Assembly: GCA_029007575.1 (NCBI GenBank)
Contig: JAQXIB010000002.1
Coordinates: 1-30,463 of the forward strand
Length of the DNA stretch: 30,463 bases
Source of the DNA: Clostridiales bacterium
GTDB taxonomy: Bacteria > Bacillota > Clostridia > Oscillospirales > Ruminococcaceae
Direction: 5' to 3'
Shown here: positions 16,583 through 24,690 of the stretch, one piece after another
Layout of the letters: the number at the start of each line of letters is the position of its first letter
How positions within the stretch are numbered: the stretch's first letter is position 1
Position numbers and translations under genes: made by a program
Notes under the pieces: model-generated
Database searches by the model: none
Seen by the model: only the letters and a program-made list of their open reading frames with translations
What the model was told of the DNA's origin: nothing

Positions 16583-16616
16583 CTCGCCGGCATTGTCGTT
16601 GAAGTTGTCCGGCGAG
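16583..16616 (+). terminator. 8-bp GC-rich hairpin after the GH25 gene
   Basis: CTCGCCGG (16583-16590) pairs with CCGGCGAG (16609-16616) over an 18-nt loop, 8 nt after the stop codon. Only TATTGATATC follows, so a true intrinsic terminator is uncertain. Confidence 0.4.
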
Positions 16617-16670
16617 TATTGATATCATCTCAAGCAAAATTCCAAGACAAAACAAAAAAGGAGAAATTGT

Positions 16671-17351
16671 ATGCAGTATCAAATCGTAGGAGAACCTTTG
16701 TCCGCTGTCATTTGTAATGTGGAAGCCGGCGAAACGCTGATTACCGAACGTGGCTCTATGAGCTGGATGACACCGAATATGCAGATGGAAACCTCTTCCA
16801 ACGGCGGCTTCGGCAAAGCCATCGGCAGAATGTTTGCCGGTGAAGCTCTGTTCCAAAACCGTTATACCGCGCAAGGCGGCCCCGGTCAAATCACCTTTGC
16901 TTCCAGCTTTCCGGGATCTATCAAGGTGTTCAATATCTCTCCCGGCAATGAAATGGTCGTGCAAAAAAGCGGCTTTTTAGCCAGTGAAGCCGGTGTAGAA
17001 TTGTCTGTGTTCTTTCAGAAAAAATTGGGAGCGGGATTTTTTGGCGGCGAAGGATTTATCATGCAAAAGCTTTCCGGAAACGGCATCGCCTTTGTGGAAA
17101 TAGACGGCCACGCCTGTGAGTATGTATTGGCAGCCGGCCAGTCCATGATAGTTGACACCGGCTATTTGGCTGCCATGACGGCGTCCTGCTCCATTGAAAT
17201 CGTATCGGTTCCCGGCTTGAAAAACAAGCTTTTAGGCGGAGAAGGGTTCTTCAATACCGTAGTAAGAGGACCCGGTCGGATCATTTTACAAACCATGCCG
17301 ATTAGTGCTGTTGCCGGCTCTCTGAGGGCCTTCTTTCCAAGTTCTAACTAA
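16671..17351 (+). CDS. AIM24/TIGR00266 family protein
   Basis: This 226-residue protein is a complete TIGR00266 (AIM24-like, double-stranded beta helix) protein. Repeating GE/GN turns and blocks such as VEAGETLITERGSMSWMTPNMQMETS (residues 15-40), FQNRYTAQGGPGQITFASSFPGSI and GGEGFIMQKLSGNG fit the family. No signal peptide or membrane helix is visible. The biochemical role of the bacterial family is unknown; some members lie near stress or cell-envelope genes. AAGGAG is 8 nt before the ATG. Its stop codon, TAA at 17349-17351, is the start of repeat copy B. Confidence 0.9.
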   Translation: MQYQIVGEPLSAVICNVEAGETLITERGSMSWMTPNMQMETSSNGGFGKAIGRMFAGEALFQNRYTAQGGPGQITFASSFPGSIKVFNISPGNEMVVQKSGFLASEAGVELSVFFQKKLGAGFFGGEGFIMQKLSGNGIAFVEIDGHACEYVLAAGQSMIVDTGYLAAMTASCSIEIVSVPGLKNKLLGGEGFFNTVVRGPGRIILQTMPISAVAGSLRAFFPSSN

Positions 17352-17393
17352 TACTGAAATCTAATGAAACGCTTTCAATCAGATTTTAGTATA
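17349..17393 (+). repeat. Dispersed repeat copy B at a stop codon, forming a hairpin
   Basis: The right half 17371-17393 matches 118-140 at 21 of 23 positions. Here the sequence folds on itself: 17351-17362 pairs with 17381-17392 (12 bp, one G:U) and 17365-17369 with 17373-17377 around CGC. It begins at the stop codon of the preceding gene, as copy A does, in the same orientation relative to that gene. Confidence 0.65.
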
Positions 17394-17396
17394 AAT

Positions 17397-17653
17397 AATG
17401 TCTGCTGAACAAATCAAAAAATTGATTTGTTCGAACGGCTATTGCCGTATAAACCAAGAAAAATACGAATTTTCGCATTTTTCTTGGTTCAGACATTTCT
17501 TGATGCGAACACAGATTTCGATTTCAGAATGAAATCGAAATACAAAGTGCAAGGCTTTTTACAAAAGCAATCAAAAATCCTTGCACTTTGTCAATTCAAA
17601 AACAACGGCAAAATACTTTGCTGTCGTTGTTTTTGAATTGTTCAGTGAGCATT
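17397..17653. repeat. Compound hairpin array with outer inverted repeat (MITE-like)
   Basis: A 16-nt outer inverted repeat (17397-17412 with 17638-17653; 12 Watson-Crick, 3 G:U and one mismatch) encloses consecutive perfect stems. These are 17407-17417/17422-17432 (11 bp), 17435-17439/17444-17448 (5), 17452-17464/17477-17489 (13), 17515-17525/17531-17541 (11), 17543-17554/17579-17590 (12) and 17592-17607/17625-17640 (16, plus 5 inside). AAAT lies directly on both sides (17393-17396 and 17654-17657). No gene is credible here. A non-autonomous mobile element or a highly folded RNA would explain it; the outer and first or last stems compete. Confidence 0.65.
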
Positions 17654-17663
17654 AAATAACATT

Positions 17664-17713
17664 CACAAAAACCAACCTGCCCAGACGAAATGCCGGGCAG
17701 GTTGGTTTTTGTG
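17664..17713. terminator. Bidirectional intrinsic terminator between convergent genes
   Basis: A perfect 19-bp stem (17664-17682 with 17695-17713) has a GC-rich core, five As in the left arm and five Ts in the right arm. It lies between the plus-strand TIGR00266 gene and the minus-strand hsp20 gene, where both transcripts must end. Confidence 0.85.
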
Positions 17714-17780
17714 CTGCTCATCCGCATAATCCCGAAAATCAATCCATGACTTTTCAGTATCACACAGCGAGCGATCTGTA

Positions 17781-18236
17781 TTATTCAATTTCCAGATGAC
17801 GTCCGGTGTCAGCCGGTTTGTCTTTTTTCGGCAGCGTCAGTTTTAAAACGCCCTGCTCATATTTTGCTTTAATTGCATCCTCATCGATACCGGAAATATC
17901 AAATTGTCTGCAATACGAGCCGTATGAACGCTCACAGCGGACATATTTATTTTTCTTATCTTTTTCCTCATGCTCGGAATGACGCTCCGCGCGGATCGTC
18001 AGGATGTTGTTGCCGATATCCAACTTAATGTCTTTCTTGTCAAATCCGGGCATATCCGCTTCCAGAATATATTCGTTACCGTTATCTACGATATCGGTTT
18101 TAAATTCGGACAGCATACCGTTTTCAAAAGATAAGAAAGGAAAATCAAAAAAGTCTTTTTCAAAATTCCGCATCTCACGGACAGGATCATAGCCTTCCAT
18201 TGAATTTCTGCGATTATAAGGTCTTAAGTCAAACAT
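17781..18236 (-). CDS. Hsp20/alpha-crystallin small heat shock protein
   Basis: Small heat shock proteins bind unfolding proteins without ATP and form large oligomers. This 151-residue product has a short N-terminal arm (MFDLRPYNRRN), then an alpha-crystallin domain from about residue 45: FKTDIVDNGNEYILEADMPGFDKKDIKLDIGNN, split here by strands, with SYGSYCRQFDIS near residue 110. The GVLKLTLPK block near 133-141 holds the V-L-L motif of the C-terminal strand. I chose ATG 18236, 8 nt after GGGGGT, over ATG 18257, which has no ribosome binding site. A CIRCE operator about 230 nt upstream implies HrcA repression and heat induction. Confidence 0.94.
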   Translation of the reverse strand: MFDLRPYNRRNSMEGYDPVREMRNFEKDFFDFPFLSFENGMLSEFKTDIVDNGNEYILEADMPGFDKKDIKLDIGNNILTIRAERHSEHEEKDKKNKYVRCERSYGSYCRQFDISGIDEDAIKAKYEQGVLKLTLPKKDKPADTGRHLEIE

Positions 18237-18464
18237 ATAAATTACCCCCGAATACATAATGTTATTTTTTAATATAATCCGGTTGCACTTTATCGCGTTC
18301 GATTGGGATTATTGAGGTCATCGGACGTTTATAGCCTCCACATTTTTACCACCCTCTATTTTATCTGTCTGATGATATCTGTTGATCTTTTTCCTTTCAA
18401 CACTTATTATTTTAATCACCAATCTGCATTTTTGTGTTATATCTTTTTTAAAAAAATATTAATT

Positions 18465-18491
18465 TTAGCACTCTCATATCGAGAGTGCTAA
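18465..18491 (-). promoter_or_regulatory. CIRCE operator (HrcA binding site) upstream of hsp20
   Basis: TTAGCACTC-N9-GAGTGCTAA is an exact match to the CIRCE consensus bound by the heat-shock repressor HrcA. It lies in the 320-nt gap between hsp20 and the dehydrogenase gene. The remaining AT-rich leader (18258-18464) shows no other clear element. Confidence 0.95.
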
Positions 18492-18503
18492 AATTGTTGA
18501 ATA

Positions 18504-18532
18504 ATGATATTTACTGTCATTTTGCAGTTAAA
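18504..18532 (-). promoter_or_regulatory. Possible promoter for hsp20 just upstream of CIRCE
   Basis: On the minus strand TATCAT (18509-18504) follows TTTAAC (18532-18527) with a 17-nt spacer. The start site would fall at the edge of the CIRCE, the classical arrangement for HrcA control. The -35 is weak (3 of 6). Confidence 0.35.
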
Positions 18533-18556
18533 ATTTCAACCGCCTCATACGTGCCG

Positions 18557-19279
18557 TTAACCGGAAATAATGCTGTCCTTATGCAGTTCCCAGCCGAAAT
18601 CACCATGATAGATCATCTGTTTTGTCATGCCCCCGTCAACACAAATATTTTCTCCGGTGATAAAACCTGCCTTGTCGGAACAAAGGAATAATACCATGTG
18701 GGCAATATCCAGCGGATTTCCTACCCTGCCGGCAGGATGCTGTACGGCATCTGCACCATGATATTCCGTAAATTCTGTATCTATCCATCCCGGAGAAACC
18801 GAATTGACCCTCACTTTTCCCGCAAGACTAACCGCCAATGCGTGAGTCAACGCCGTTATCCCGCCTTTCGCAGCAGTATAACTCTCGGTATTGGGTTGGC
18901 TCATTCTGTCACGGGAGGAGGAAATATTCACGATCGAGCCGCCCGGCGCAAAATGCTTCTGAAACAGCTTGGTCAGCATATACGGCGCGCTGACACCCAC
19001 TCGAAGCACATAATTAAAATCATCATAGGAGCAATGCTCAATTCCTCCCCTGGATAACATTGCATTGTTAATCAAAAAATCAATATGACCATAATCGGAG
19101 ATCACTTTTTGCGCGAATGCCGAAAGCACGGATTCTTCGGCAATATCACCGGTAAAATAATCATTCGGCGTTTTGTCAATGATGCAAACGTGCGCTCCGT
19201 TTTTTCGAAATTCTTCTGCGATCGATTTGCCGATTCCTTTCGCGCCGCCGGTAACAACGGCAACCTTATTCTGAAACAT
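18557..19279 (-). CDS. Short-chain dehydrogenase/reductase (SDR) family oxidoreductase
   Basis: This 240-residue classical SDR uses NAD(P)H to reduce or oxidise a hydroxyl or keto substrate that cannot be named from sequence. The cofactor motif TGGAKGIG lies at residues 10-17, the NNA block at 71-73, the catalytic serine in NISSSRD (about 120-122) and YTAAK with Y134 and K138. VNSVSPGWIDTEF and the C-terminal ENICVDGG complete the fold. ID at residues 34-35 (VCIIDKT) after strand beta-2 favours NAD over NADP. I chose ATG 19279 (MFQNKVAVVTGG); codons upstream of it look unlike the family. It lies 50 nt past the DUF1846 terminator, so it needs its own promoter or read-through. Confidence 0.93.
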   Translation of the reverse strand: MFQNKVAVVTGGAKGIGKSIAEEFRKNGAHVCIIDKTPNDYFTGDIAEESVLSAFAQKVISDYGHIDFLINNAMLSRGGIEHCSYDDFNYVLRVGVSAPYMLTKLFQKHFAPGGSIVNISSSRDRMSQPNTESYTAAKGGITALTHALAVSLAGKVRVNSVSPGWIDTEFTEYHGADAVQHPAGRVGNPLDIAHMVLFLCSDKAGFITGENICVDGGMTKQMIYHGDFGWELHKDSIISG

Positions 19280-19330
19280 CTTTCCTATTCTCACCTTTCC
19301 ACAGCATTTTTGGGATTGATCTATCATCAC

Positions 19331-19364
19331 AAAAGCAGGTCACGAATCGAAGCGACCTGCTTTT
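19331..19364 (-). terminator. Intrinsic terminator after the DUF1846 gene
   Basis: AAAAGCAGGTC (19331-19341) pairs perfectly with GACCTGCTTTT (19354-19364) over a 12-nt loop. Read on the minus strand the stem ends in CTGCTTTT. It lies 15 nt past the DUF1846 stop. Confidence 0.8.
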
Positions 19365-19378
19365 TAGAAATATATAAC

Positions 19379-20860
19379 CTATTTGTGATACAATTTTTTC
19401 GTTTGATATTTCGGTTCGCAAGTCAGATTCATTCCCAGCTTGCGGAAAGTCACCTCATCCACCTGTGACAAAATCACCGAAGAATGTGCTTCACATCCAT
19501 GAAGCTTTTCCAACTGTTTCATTGCCAATTCAGCGACAGGATTGGTTGCAGCACTGATTGTCAACGCAATCAAGATTTCATCGGTATGCAATCTCGGATT
19601 ATGATTGCCTAAATGGTCGGTTTTCAAATGTTGGATTGGCTCAATAATTGTAGGAGAGATTAAATGCATATCATGATTGATACCGCCAAGATATTTCAAA
19701 GCGTTCAGCAGCGCCGCCGAAGAAGCACCCAGCAGAGAAGATGTCTTTCCGGTAACGATTTTACCGTCTGCAAGCTGTATGGCCGCTGCCGGCATACCGG
19801 TCTGCTCGGCTCTTTCTACCGCCGCAGTTGCAACTTTGCGATCCGCCGTACTGATACCTGCTTGATTCATCAGCAGCTCGATCTTATAGACTGCTTCCGC
19901 GTTCAGTCGTCCTTGACGCTGCTCACACAAGGACTGATAATACCGACGGATAATTTCCTGTTTTGACGCCTCACATACTACTGCATCATCAATGATGCAA
20001 TTGCCCGCCATGTTGACTCCCATATCAGTAGGAGAATGATAAGGACTTTTTCCGGTAATCTTCTCAAAAATCGTATTTAAGATCGGGAACACTTCTACAT
20101 CCCGGTTGTAGTTTACCGTGGTTTTTCCATAAGCCTCCAAATGGAAAGGATCTATCATATTGACGTCGTTTAAGTCGGCGGTAGCCGCTTCATATGCCAG
20201 GTTAACCGGATGCTTCAGCGGTAAATTCCAAATCGGGAAAGTTTCAAACTTTGCATATCCTGATTTGATACCGCGCTTATACTCATGATACAGCTGTGAC
20301 AGGCAGGTTGCCATTTTACCGCTTCCGGGACCGGGCGCAGTCACCACTACAAGCGGTCTGGTGGTCTCAATGTATTCGTTTTTTCCATATCCGTCATCGC
20401 TGACAATCAGCGGAATATTGCCGGGATATCCTGCAATAGGATAATGCAGATATACTTTTATGTTCAAGCTTTCCAAGCGCTTTTTAAAATTATCGACCAC
20501 AGCTTGTCCGTTATATTGTGCAATGACTACACTGCCGACATACAAATCGCTGTCCCGAAAGGCGTCAATCAGTCGGAGAACATCTAAATCATAAGTGATT
20601 CCCAAATCACCGCGGATCTTATTCTTTTCGATATCGGTTGCATTAATCACGATTACGATTTCCGCTTGCTCGGAAAGCTGCAAAAGCATTTTGATTTTGC
20701 TGTCGGGTGCAAATCCGGGAAGGACGCGAGAGGCATGATAATCGTCAAACAATTTACCTCCAAATTCCAAATATAGCTTGTTGTCAAATTGTTCAATCCG
20801 TTTCAAAATTTGTTCAGACTGCATTTTCAAATATTTGTCGTTATCAAATCCTATTGCCAT
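19379..20860 (-). CDS. DUF1846 domain protein
   Basis: This 493-residue protein matches the DUF1846 family throughout. MAIGFDNDKYLKMQSEQI and FGGKLFDDYHASRVLPGF open it. INATDIEKNKIRGDLGITYD (about 78-97) and TAPGPGSGKMATCLSQLYHEY, with a P-loop-like GPGSGK at about 177-182, follow. Its role is not established; a nucleotide-binding function is suggested by the P-loop-like segment. The length is close to the family's usual 490-500. The ATG at 20860 follows a GTG and an AAAGGAAA ribosome binding site. It has its own promoter upstream and a clear terminator, so it is monocistronic. Confidence 0.9.
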   Translation of the reverse strand: MAIGFDNDKYLKMQSEQILKRIEQFDNKLYLEFGGKLFDDYHASRVLPGFAPDSKIKMLLQLSEQAEIVIVINATDIEKNKIRGDLGITYDLDVLRLIDAFRDSDLYVGSVVIAQYNGQAVVDNFKKRLESLNIKVYLHYPIAGYPGNIPLIVSDDGYGKNEYIETTRPLVVVTAPGPGSGKMATCLSQLYHEYKRGIKSGYAKFETFPIWNLPLKHPVNLAYEAATADLNDVNMIDPFHLEAYGKTTVNYNRDVEVFPILNTIFEKITGKSPYHSPTDMGVNMAGNCIIDDAVVCEASKQEIIRRYYQSLCEQRQGRLNAEAVYKIELLMNQAGISTADRKVATAAVERAEQTGMPAAAIQLADGKIVTGKTSSLLGASSAALLNALKYLGGINHDMHLISPTIIEPIQHLKTDHLGNHNPRLHTDEILIALTISAATNPVAELAMKQLEKLHGCEAHSSVILSQVDEVTFRKLGMNLTCEPKYQTKKLYHK

Positions 20861-20902
20861 CACATTTTTTCCTTTCCGGTTATTTTTATCTCTATCTTAT
20901 TT

Positions 20903-20931
20903 ATTATAAAGTTTTTTAACTCGTATTACAA
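20903..20931 (-). promoter_or_regulatory. Probable sigma-A promoter for the DUF1846 gene
   Basis: On the minus strand a perfect TATAAT (20908-20903) follows TTGTAA (20931-20926) with a 17-nt spacer. It gives a leader of about 35 nt. Confidence 0.7.
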
Positions 20932-20945
20932 CTATATTTTTCATT

Positions 20946-20978
20946 TTTCTTTTATTTTTTGCTCAAAAATAAAAGAAA
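20946..20978. repeat. Perfect 14-bp A/T hairpin upstream of the DUF1846 promoter
   Basis: Arms 20946-20959 and 20965-20978 are perfectly complementary around TGCTC. The T-rich left arm reads as an A-rich tail on the minus strand, so it is not a typical terminator for tuf. The rest of this AT-rich gap (20979-21103) shows no gene. Confidence 0.6.
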
Positions 20979-21103
20979 TACAAAAATTTAAACTAGAAAA
21001 TACAAAAAGACTGTTTGCTTTGTCAGACTGTTTTATTGGTTTATCCTACTATATTTCTTTTTTCGGATTGCGCTCGGATTCACAGATGCAAAAAGTGCTA
21101 CAT

Positions 21104-21137
21104 AAAAAACGCTGATGCAATCGCATCAGCGTTTTTT
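21104..21137 (-). terminator. Strong intrinsic terminator after tuf
   Basis: AAAAAACGCTGATGC (21104-21118) pairs perfectly with 21123-21137 over a 4-nt AATC loop, 15 bp in all. On the minus strand it gives a GC stem followed by TTTTTT, 17 nt past the tuf stop, closing the str operon. Confidence 0.93.
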
Positions 21138-21153
21138 GATGATCGGTTATTAA

Positions 21154-22353
21154 TTATTCATTGATTGAAGTAACAACACCGGAACCAACGGTACGTCCGC
21201 CTTCACGAATAGCGAAACGGAGACCTTCTTCAATAGCGATAGGAGTAATCAGCTCAACAGAGATGGTTACGTTATCGCCAGGCATACACATTTCTGTGCC
21301 TTCCGGAAGTTTGATGATACCGGTAACGTCAGTTGTTCTGAAATAGAACTGCGGACGATAGTTGTCAAAGAACGGAGTGTGACGACCGCCCTCTTCTTTT
21401 TTCAGGATATAAACCTGACCGGAGAATTTAGTGTGCGGATGGATGGAACCGGGTTTGCAGAGAACCTGACCACGTTCGATATCGGAACGCTGAATACCAC
21501 GGAGCAGAGCACCAATGTTATCGCCGGCTTCAGCATAATCCAAAATTTTACGGAACATTTCGATACCGGTAACAACTGTTTTCATTTTCTCGTCTTTCAA
21601 ACCAACGATTTCAACTTCATCACTGGTCTTGAGCTGACCTCTCTCAACTCTACCGGTAGCAACAGTACCACGACCGGTAATGGTGAATACGTCCTCAACA
21701 GGCATCAAGAAAGGCAGATCTGCTTTTCTCTCAGGAGTCGGGATATATTGGTCAACTGCATCCATCAATTCCAAAATCGGAGCATAAGCCGGATCATTCA
21801 GATCGTCCGGAGCTTCCAGAGCCTGCAAAGCAGAACCTTTGATGATCGGAATATCGTCGCCCGGGAAATCATAGCTGGAGAGCAGGTCACGGATTTCCAT
21901 CTCAACGAGCTCTAACAATTCCGGATCGTCAACCTGATCCGCTTTGTTCATGAATACAACAATATAAGGAACGCCAACCTGACGAGCGAGCAGGATGTGC
22001 TCACGAGTCTGAGCCATCGGTCCGTCGGAAGCAGCAACAACCAGGATTGCGCCGTCCATCTGAGCAGCACCGGTGATCATGTTCTTAACGTAGTCAGCAT
22101 GTCCGGGGCAGTCAACGTGAGCATAGTGACGAGCATCGGTCTCATACTCAACGTGAGCGGTATTGATTGTAATACCACGCTCTCTCTCTTCCGGAGCCTT
22201 ATCGATCATATCGTAAGCTTCGTATTTTGCCTGACCTTTGAGTGCCAATGTTTTTGTAATGGCAGCAGTCAGAGTAGTTTTACCATGGTCAACGTGACCG
22301 ATGGTACCAATGTTAACATGGGGCTTTGTTCTTTCAAATTTAGCCTTAGCCAT
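21154..22353 (-). CDS. tuf: Translation elongation factor Tu
   Basis: EF-Tu carries aminoacyl-tRNA to the ribosomal A site as a GTP complex. The 399-residue protein has the three usual domains. The P-loop GHVDHGKT lies at residues 19-26, RGITINTAHVEYE gives switch I, DCPGHADYVKNM is switch II and NKAD is the guanine-specificity motif. It ends in a normal FAIREGGRTVGSGVV segment. AAGGAGG is 8 nt before the ATG. It is the last gene of the str operon here, with a 161-nt gap after fusA containing two hairpins, then the terminator. Confidence 0.98.
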   Translation of the reverse strand: MAKAKFERTKPHVNIGTIGHVDHGKTTLTAAITKTLALKGQAKYEAYDMIDKAPEERERGITINTAHVEYETDARHYAHVDCPGHADYVKNMITGAAQMDGAILVVAASDGPMAQTREHILLARQVGVPYIVVFMNKADQVDDPELLELVEMEIRDLLSSYDFPGDDIPIIKGSALQALEAPDDLNDPAYAPILELMDAVDQYIPTPERKADLPFLMPVEDVFTITGRGTVATGRVERGQLKTSDEVEIVGLKDEKMKTVVTGIEMFRKILDYAEAGDNIGALLRGIQRSDIERGQVLCKPGSIHPHTKFSGQVYILKKEEGGRHTPFFDNYRPQFYFRTTDVTGIIKLPEGTEMCMPGDNVTISVELITPIAIEEGLRFAIREGGRTVGSGVVTSINE

Positions 22354-22403
22354 AGGGATATCCTCCTTTTTATAAATAGAAAATGATTTTTTGTTTTATC
22401 TAC

Positions 22404-22465
22404 ATTTGGAAACTCCAAATATACATAATCATACTACTTTTCCATTTTAACAAGAAAATGGAAAA
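22404..22465. repeat. Two hairpins in the fusA-tuf gap
   Basis: ATTTGGA (22404-22410) pairs with TCCAAAT (22414-22420) around AAC, and TTTTCCATTTT (22438-22448) pairs perfectly with 22455-22465. Both lie between the fusA stop and the tuf start; the second, read on the minus strand, could attenuate transcription. Confidence 0.55.
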
Positions 22466-22514
22466 AAAGCAAGCAGTTTTTGCCGATTTTACGAATAAAA
22501 GAGGAATAAATCCA

Positions 22515-24599
22515 TTAATCGTTGTTTTTATTTCTTTCACTCATGATCTTTTCAGCAATAGACTTCGGTACTTCGATATAATGGCTCGGTTCCATCGTGT
22601 ATTGTCCACGTCCCTGAGTCTTAGAACGCAGGTCATTGGAATAACCGAACATTTCGGACAACGGTACAAACGCATTAATTTGCTGTGCGCCGACACGAGC
22701 TTCCATACCCTGGATTTGTCCACGGCGAGAGTTCAAATCGCCGATAACATCGCCCATGTAATCCTCCGGAACAATAACGACAACTTTCATGATCGGCTCC
22801 AAAAGAACCGGATCGCCTTTTCTCATGGCTTCCTTAAATGCCATAGAACCGGCAATCTTAAATGCCATTTCAGAAGAGTCGACTTCATGATAAGAACCGT
22901 CATACAGCGTAACCTTGACATCGACAACAGGATATCCGGCTAACACACCGGCCTGCATAGCGCCTCTGATACCGGCGTCAACAGCGGGGATGTATTCCTT
23001 CGGAATCGCACCACCGACGACCTTGTTAATAAATTCATAGCCTTTGCCGCTTTCATTCGGCTCAACAATAATTTTAACATGACCGTATTGACCTTTACCA
23101 CCGGACTGACGCGCATATTTGTGGTCAACATCAGCAGATTTGCGGATGGTTTCTTTATAAGCAACCTGTGGCGCACCGACGTTCGCTTCTACCTTAAACT
23201 CACGAAGCAGTCTGTCGACAATAATTTCCAGATGAAGCTCACCCATACCGGAAATAATGGTCTGACCGGTTTCCTCATTGGTATAGGTGCGGAAAGTCGG
23301 GTCTTCTTCCGCCAGTTTTGCCAAAGCAATACCCATTTTTTCCTGACCAGCTTTTGTTTTCGGCTCGATAGCCAAGCTGATAACCGGTTCCGGGAATACC
23401 ATGTTTTCCAAAATAACCGGGTTCTTCGGATCACACAATGTATCACCGGTAGTAGTGGATTTCAAGCCAACTGCCGCCGCGATATCTCCCGCGTAACAAG
23501 TTTCAATATCTTGTCTGTGGTTTGCGTGCATCTGCAAAATACGTCCGATTCTTTCGTTGGTATCTTTGCTGGAATTATAAACGCTGGTTCCGGCGTTGAT
23601 GGTACCCGAATAAACACGGAAGAAACAGAGTTTTCCGACAAACGGGTCAGTCGCAATTTTAAACGCCAACGCCGCAAACGGAGCTTCATCAGAAGAAGGT
23701 CTCTCCACTTCTTCCTCGGTTCTCGGATCAATACCCTTAATGTGCGGTACATCTGTCGGAGCAGGCATATAGTCAACAATTGCATCCAGCAACATCTGAA
23801 CGCCTTTGTTTCTATAAGAAGTTCCGCAGGTAACCGGTACCATGGTATTATCAATGGTTGCTTTACGAATAGCGCCTTTGATTTCCTCGATCGTCAGTTC
23901 TTCCCCATCGAGATATTTCATCATCAGTTCTTCGTCTGTTTCAGCAACTGCTTCTACCAAAGCGGCATGGTATTCATCTGCTTTTTCTTTCATATCGGCA
24001 GGAATATCGGTAACATCAAATTCCTTGCCCAAATCGTCTTTATAGATTTCAGCTTTCATCGTTACCAGATCAATGATACCGGTAAAGGTATCCTCTGCGC
24101 CGATCGGAAGCTGAATCGGAACAGCATTACATTTCAGACGGTCTTTCATCATCGAAACAACATTGTAAAAATCTGCTCCGGTGATATCCATCTTATTTAC
24201 ATAAGCCATTCTCGGAACGTGATAGTTGTCTGCTTGTCTCCAAACAGTTTCAGACTGAGGCTCAACCCCGCCTTTCGCACAAAAAACAGTTACAGACCCG
24301 TCTAATACGCGAAGAGAACGTTCTACTTCAACAGTGAAGTCAACGTGTCCGGGGGTATCAATAATATTGATTAGGTGACACTTCCAGAAAGCAGTGGTCG
24401 CAGCGGAGGTAATGGTGATACATCTCTCCTGCTCTTGCTGCATCCAGTCCATCGTCGCGGTACCCTCGTGGGTTTCACCGATCTTATGCGTTCTTCCTGT
24501 ATAGAACAAAATACGCTCGGTGGTGGTCGTTTTACCGGCATCGATGTGGGCCATTATGCCAATATTACGGGTAAGCTCCAGTGATACTTCTCTTGGCAT
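22515..24599 (-). CDS. fusA: Translation elongation factor G
   Basis: EF-G drives translocation and takes part in ribosome recycling. The 694-residue protein has the G domain with AHIDAGKTTTTERIL (P-loop, about 17-31), DTPGHVDF (switch II, about 81-88) and NKMD (about 135-138). Domains II to V follow, including VAYKETI and the domain IV loop YARQSGGKGQYGHV near residue 500. ALEPIMKV- and RRGQI-type segments near the C-terminus complete it. A perfect AGGAGG precedes the ATG. It stands between rpsG and tuf, the standard order. No antibiotic-linked change can be judged from the sequence alone. Confidence 0.98.
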   Translation of the reverse strand: MPREVSLELTRNIGIMAHIDAGKTTTTERILFYTGRTHKIGETHEGTATMDWMQQEQERCITITSAATTAFWKCHLINIIDTPGHVDFTVEVERSLRVLDGSVTVFCAKGGVEPQSETVWRQADNYHVPRMAYVNKMDITGADFYNVVSMMKDRLKCNAVPIQLPIGAEDTFTGIIDLVTMKAEIYKDDLGKEFDVTDIPADMKEKADEYHAALVEAVAETDEELMMKYLDGEELTIEEIKGAIRKATIDNTMVPVTCGTSYRNKGVQMLLDAIVDYMPAPTDVPHIKGIDPRTEEEVERPSSDEAPFAALAFKIATDPFVGKLCFFRVYSGTINAGTSVYNSSKDTNERIGRILQMHANHRQDIETCYAGDIAAAVGLKSTTTGDTLCDPKNPVILENMVFPEPVISLAIEPKTKAGQEKMGIALAKLAEEDPTFRTYTNEETGQTIISGMGELHLEIIVDRLLREFKVEANVGAPQVAYKETIRKSADVDHKYARQSGGKGQYGHVKIIVEPNESGKGYEFINKVVGGAIPKEYIPAVDAGIRGAMQAGVLAGYPVVDVKVTLYDGSYHEVDSSEMAFKIAGSMAFKEAMRKGDPVLLEPIMKVVVIVPEDYMGDVIGDLNSRRGQIQGMEARVGAQQINAFVPLSEMFGYSNDLRSKTQGRGQYTMEPSHYIEVPKSIAEKIMSERNKNND

Positions 24600-24636
24600 A
24601 GTAACCTCCTAAGATTAAAAACATCTAAACATAATC

Positions 24637-24667
24637 GGCTTGACGCGGCATATGCCACGCCAAAGCC
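24637..24667. repeat. Hairpin between rpsG and fusA
   Basis: GGCTT (24637-24641) pairs with AAGCC (24663-24667), enclosing a palindromic GC stem around GGCATATGCC. It sits between the rpsG stop and the fusA ribosome binding site, in a gap of 91 nt. Confidence 0.55.
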
Positions 24668-24690
24668 ACTGTACTTTGCGGATCGTTGAA

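Noticed and set aside
17427..17636. 69-codon open frame on the plus strand
   Set aside because: It lies entirely within the hairpin array and its translation mirrors the inverted repeats.
23079..24305. 408-codon open frame on the plus strand
   Set aside because: It is antisense to fusA, with a low-complexity, Phe/Ile/Arg-rich translation and no family resemblance.
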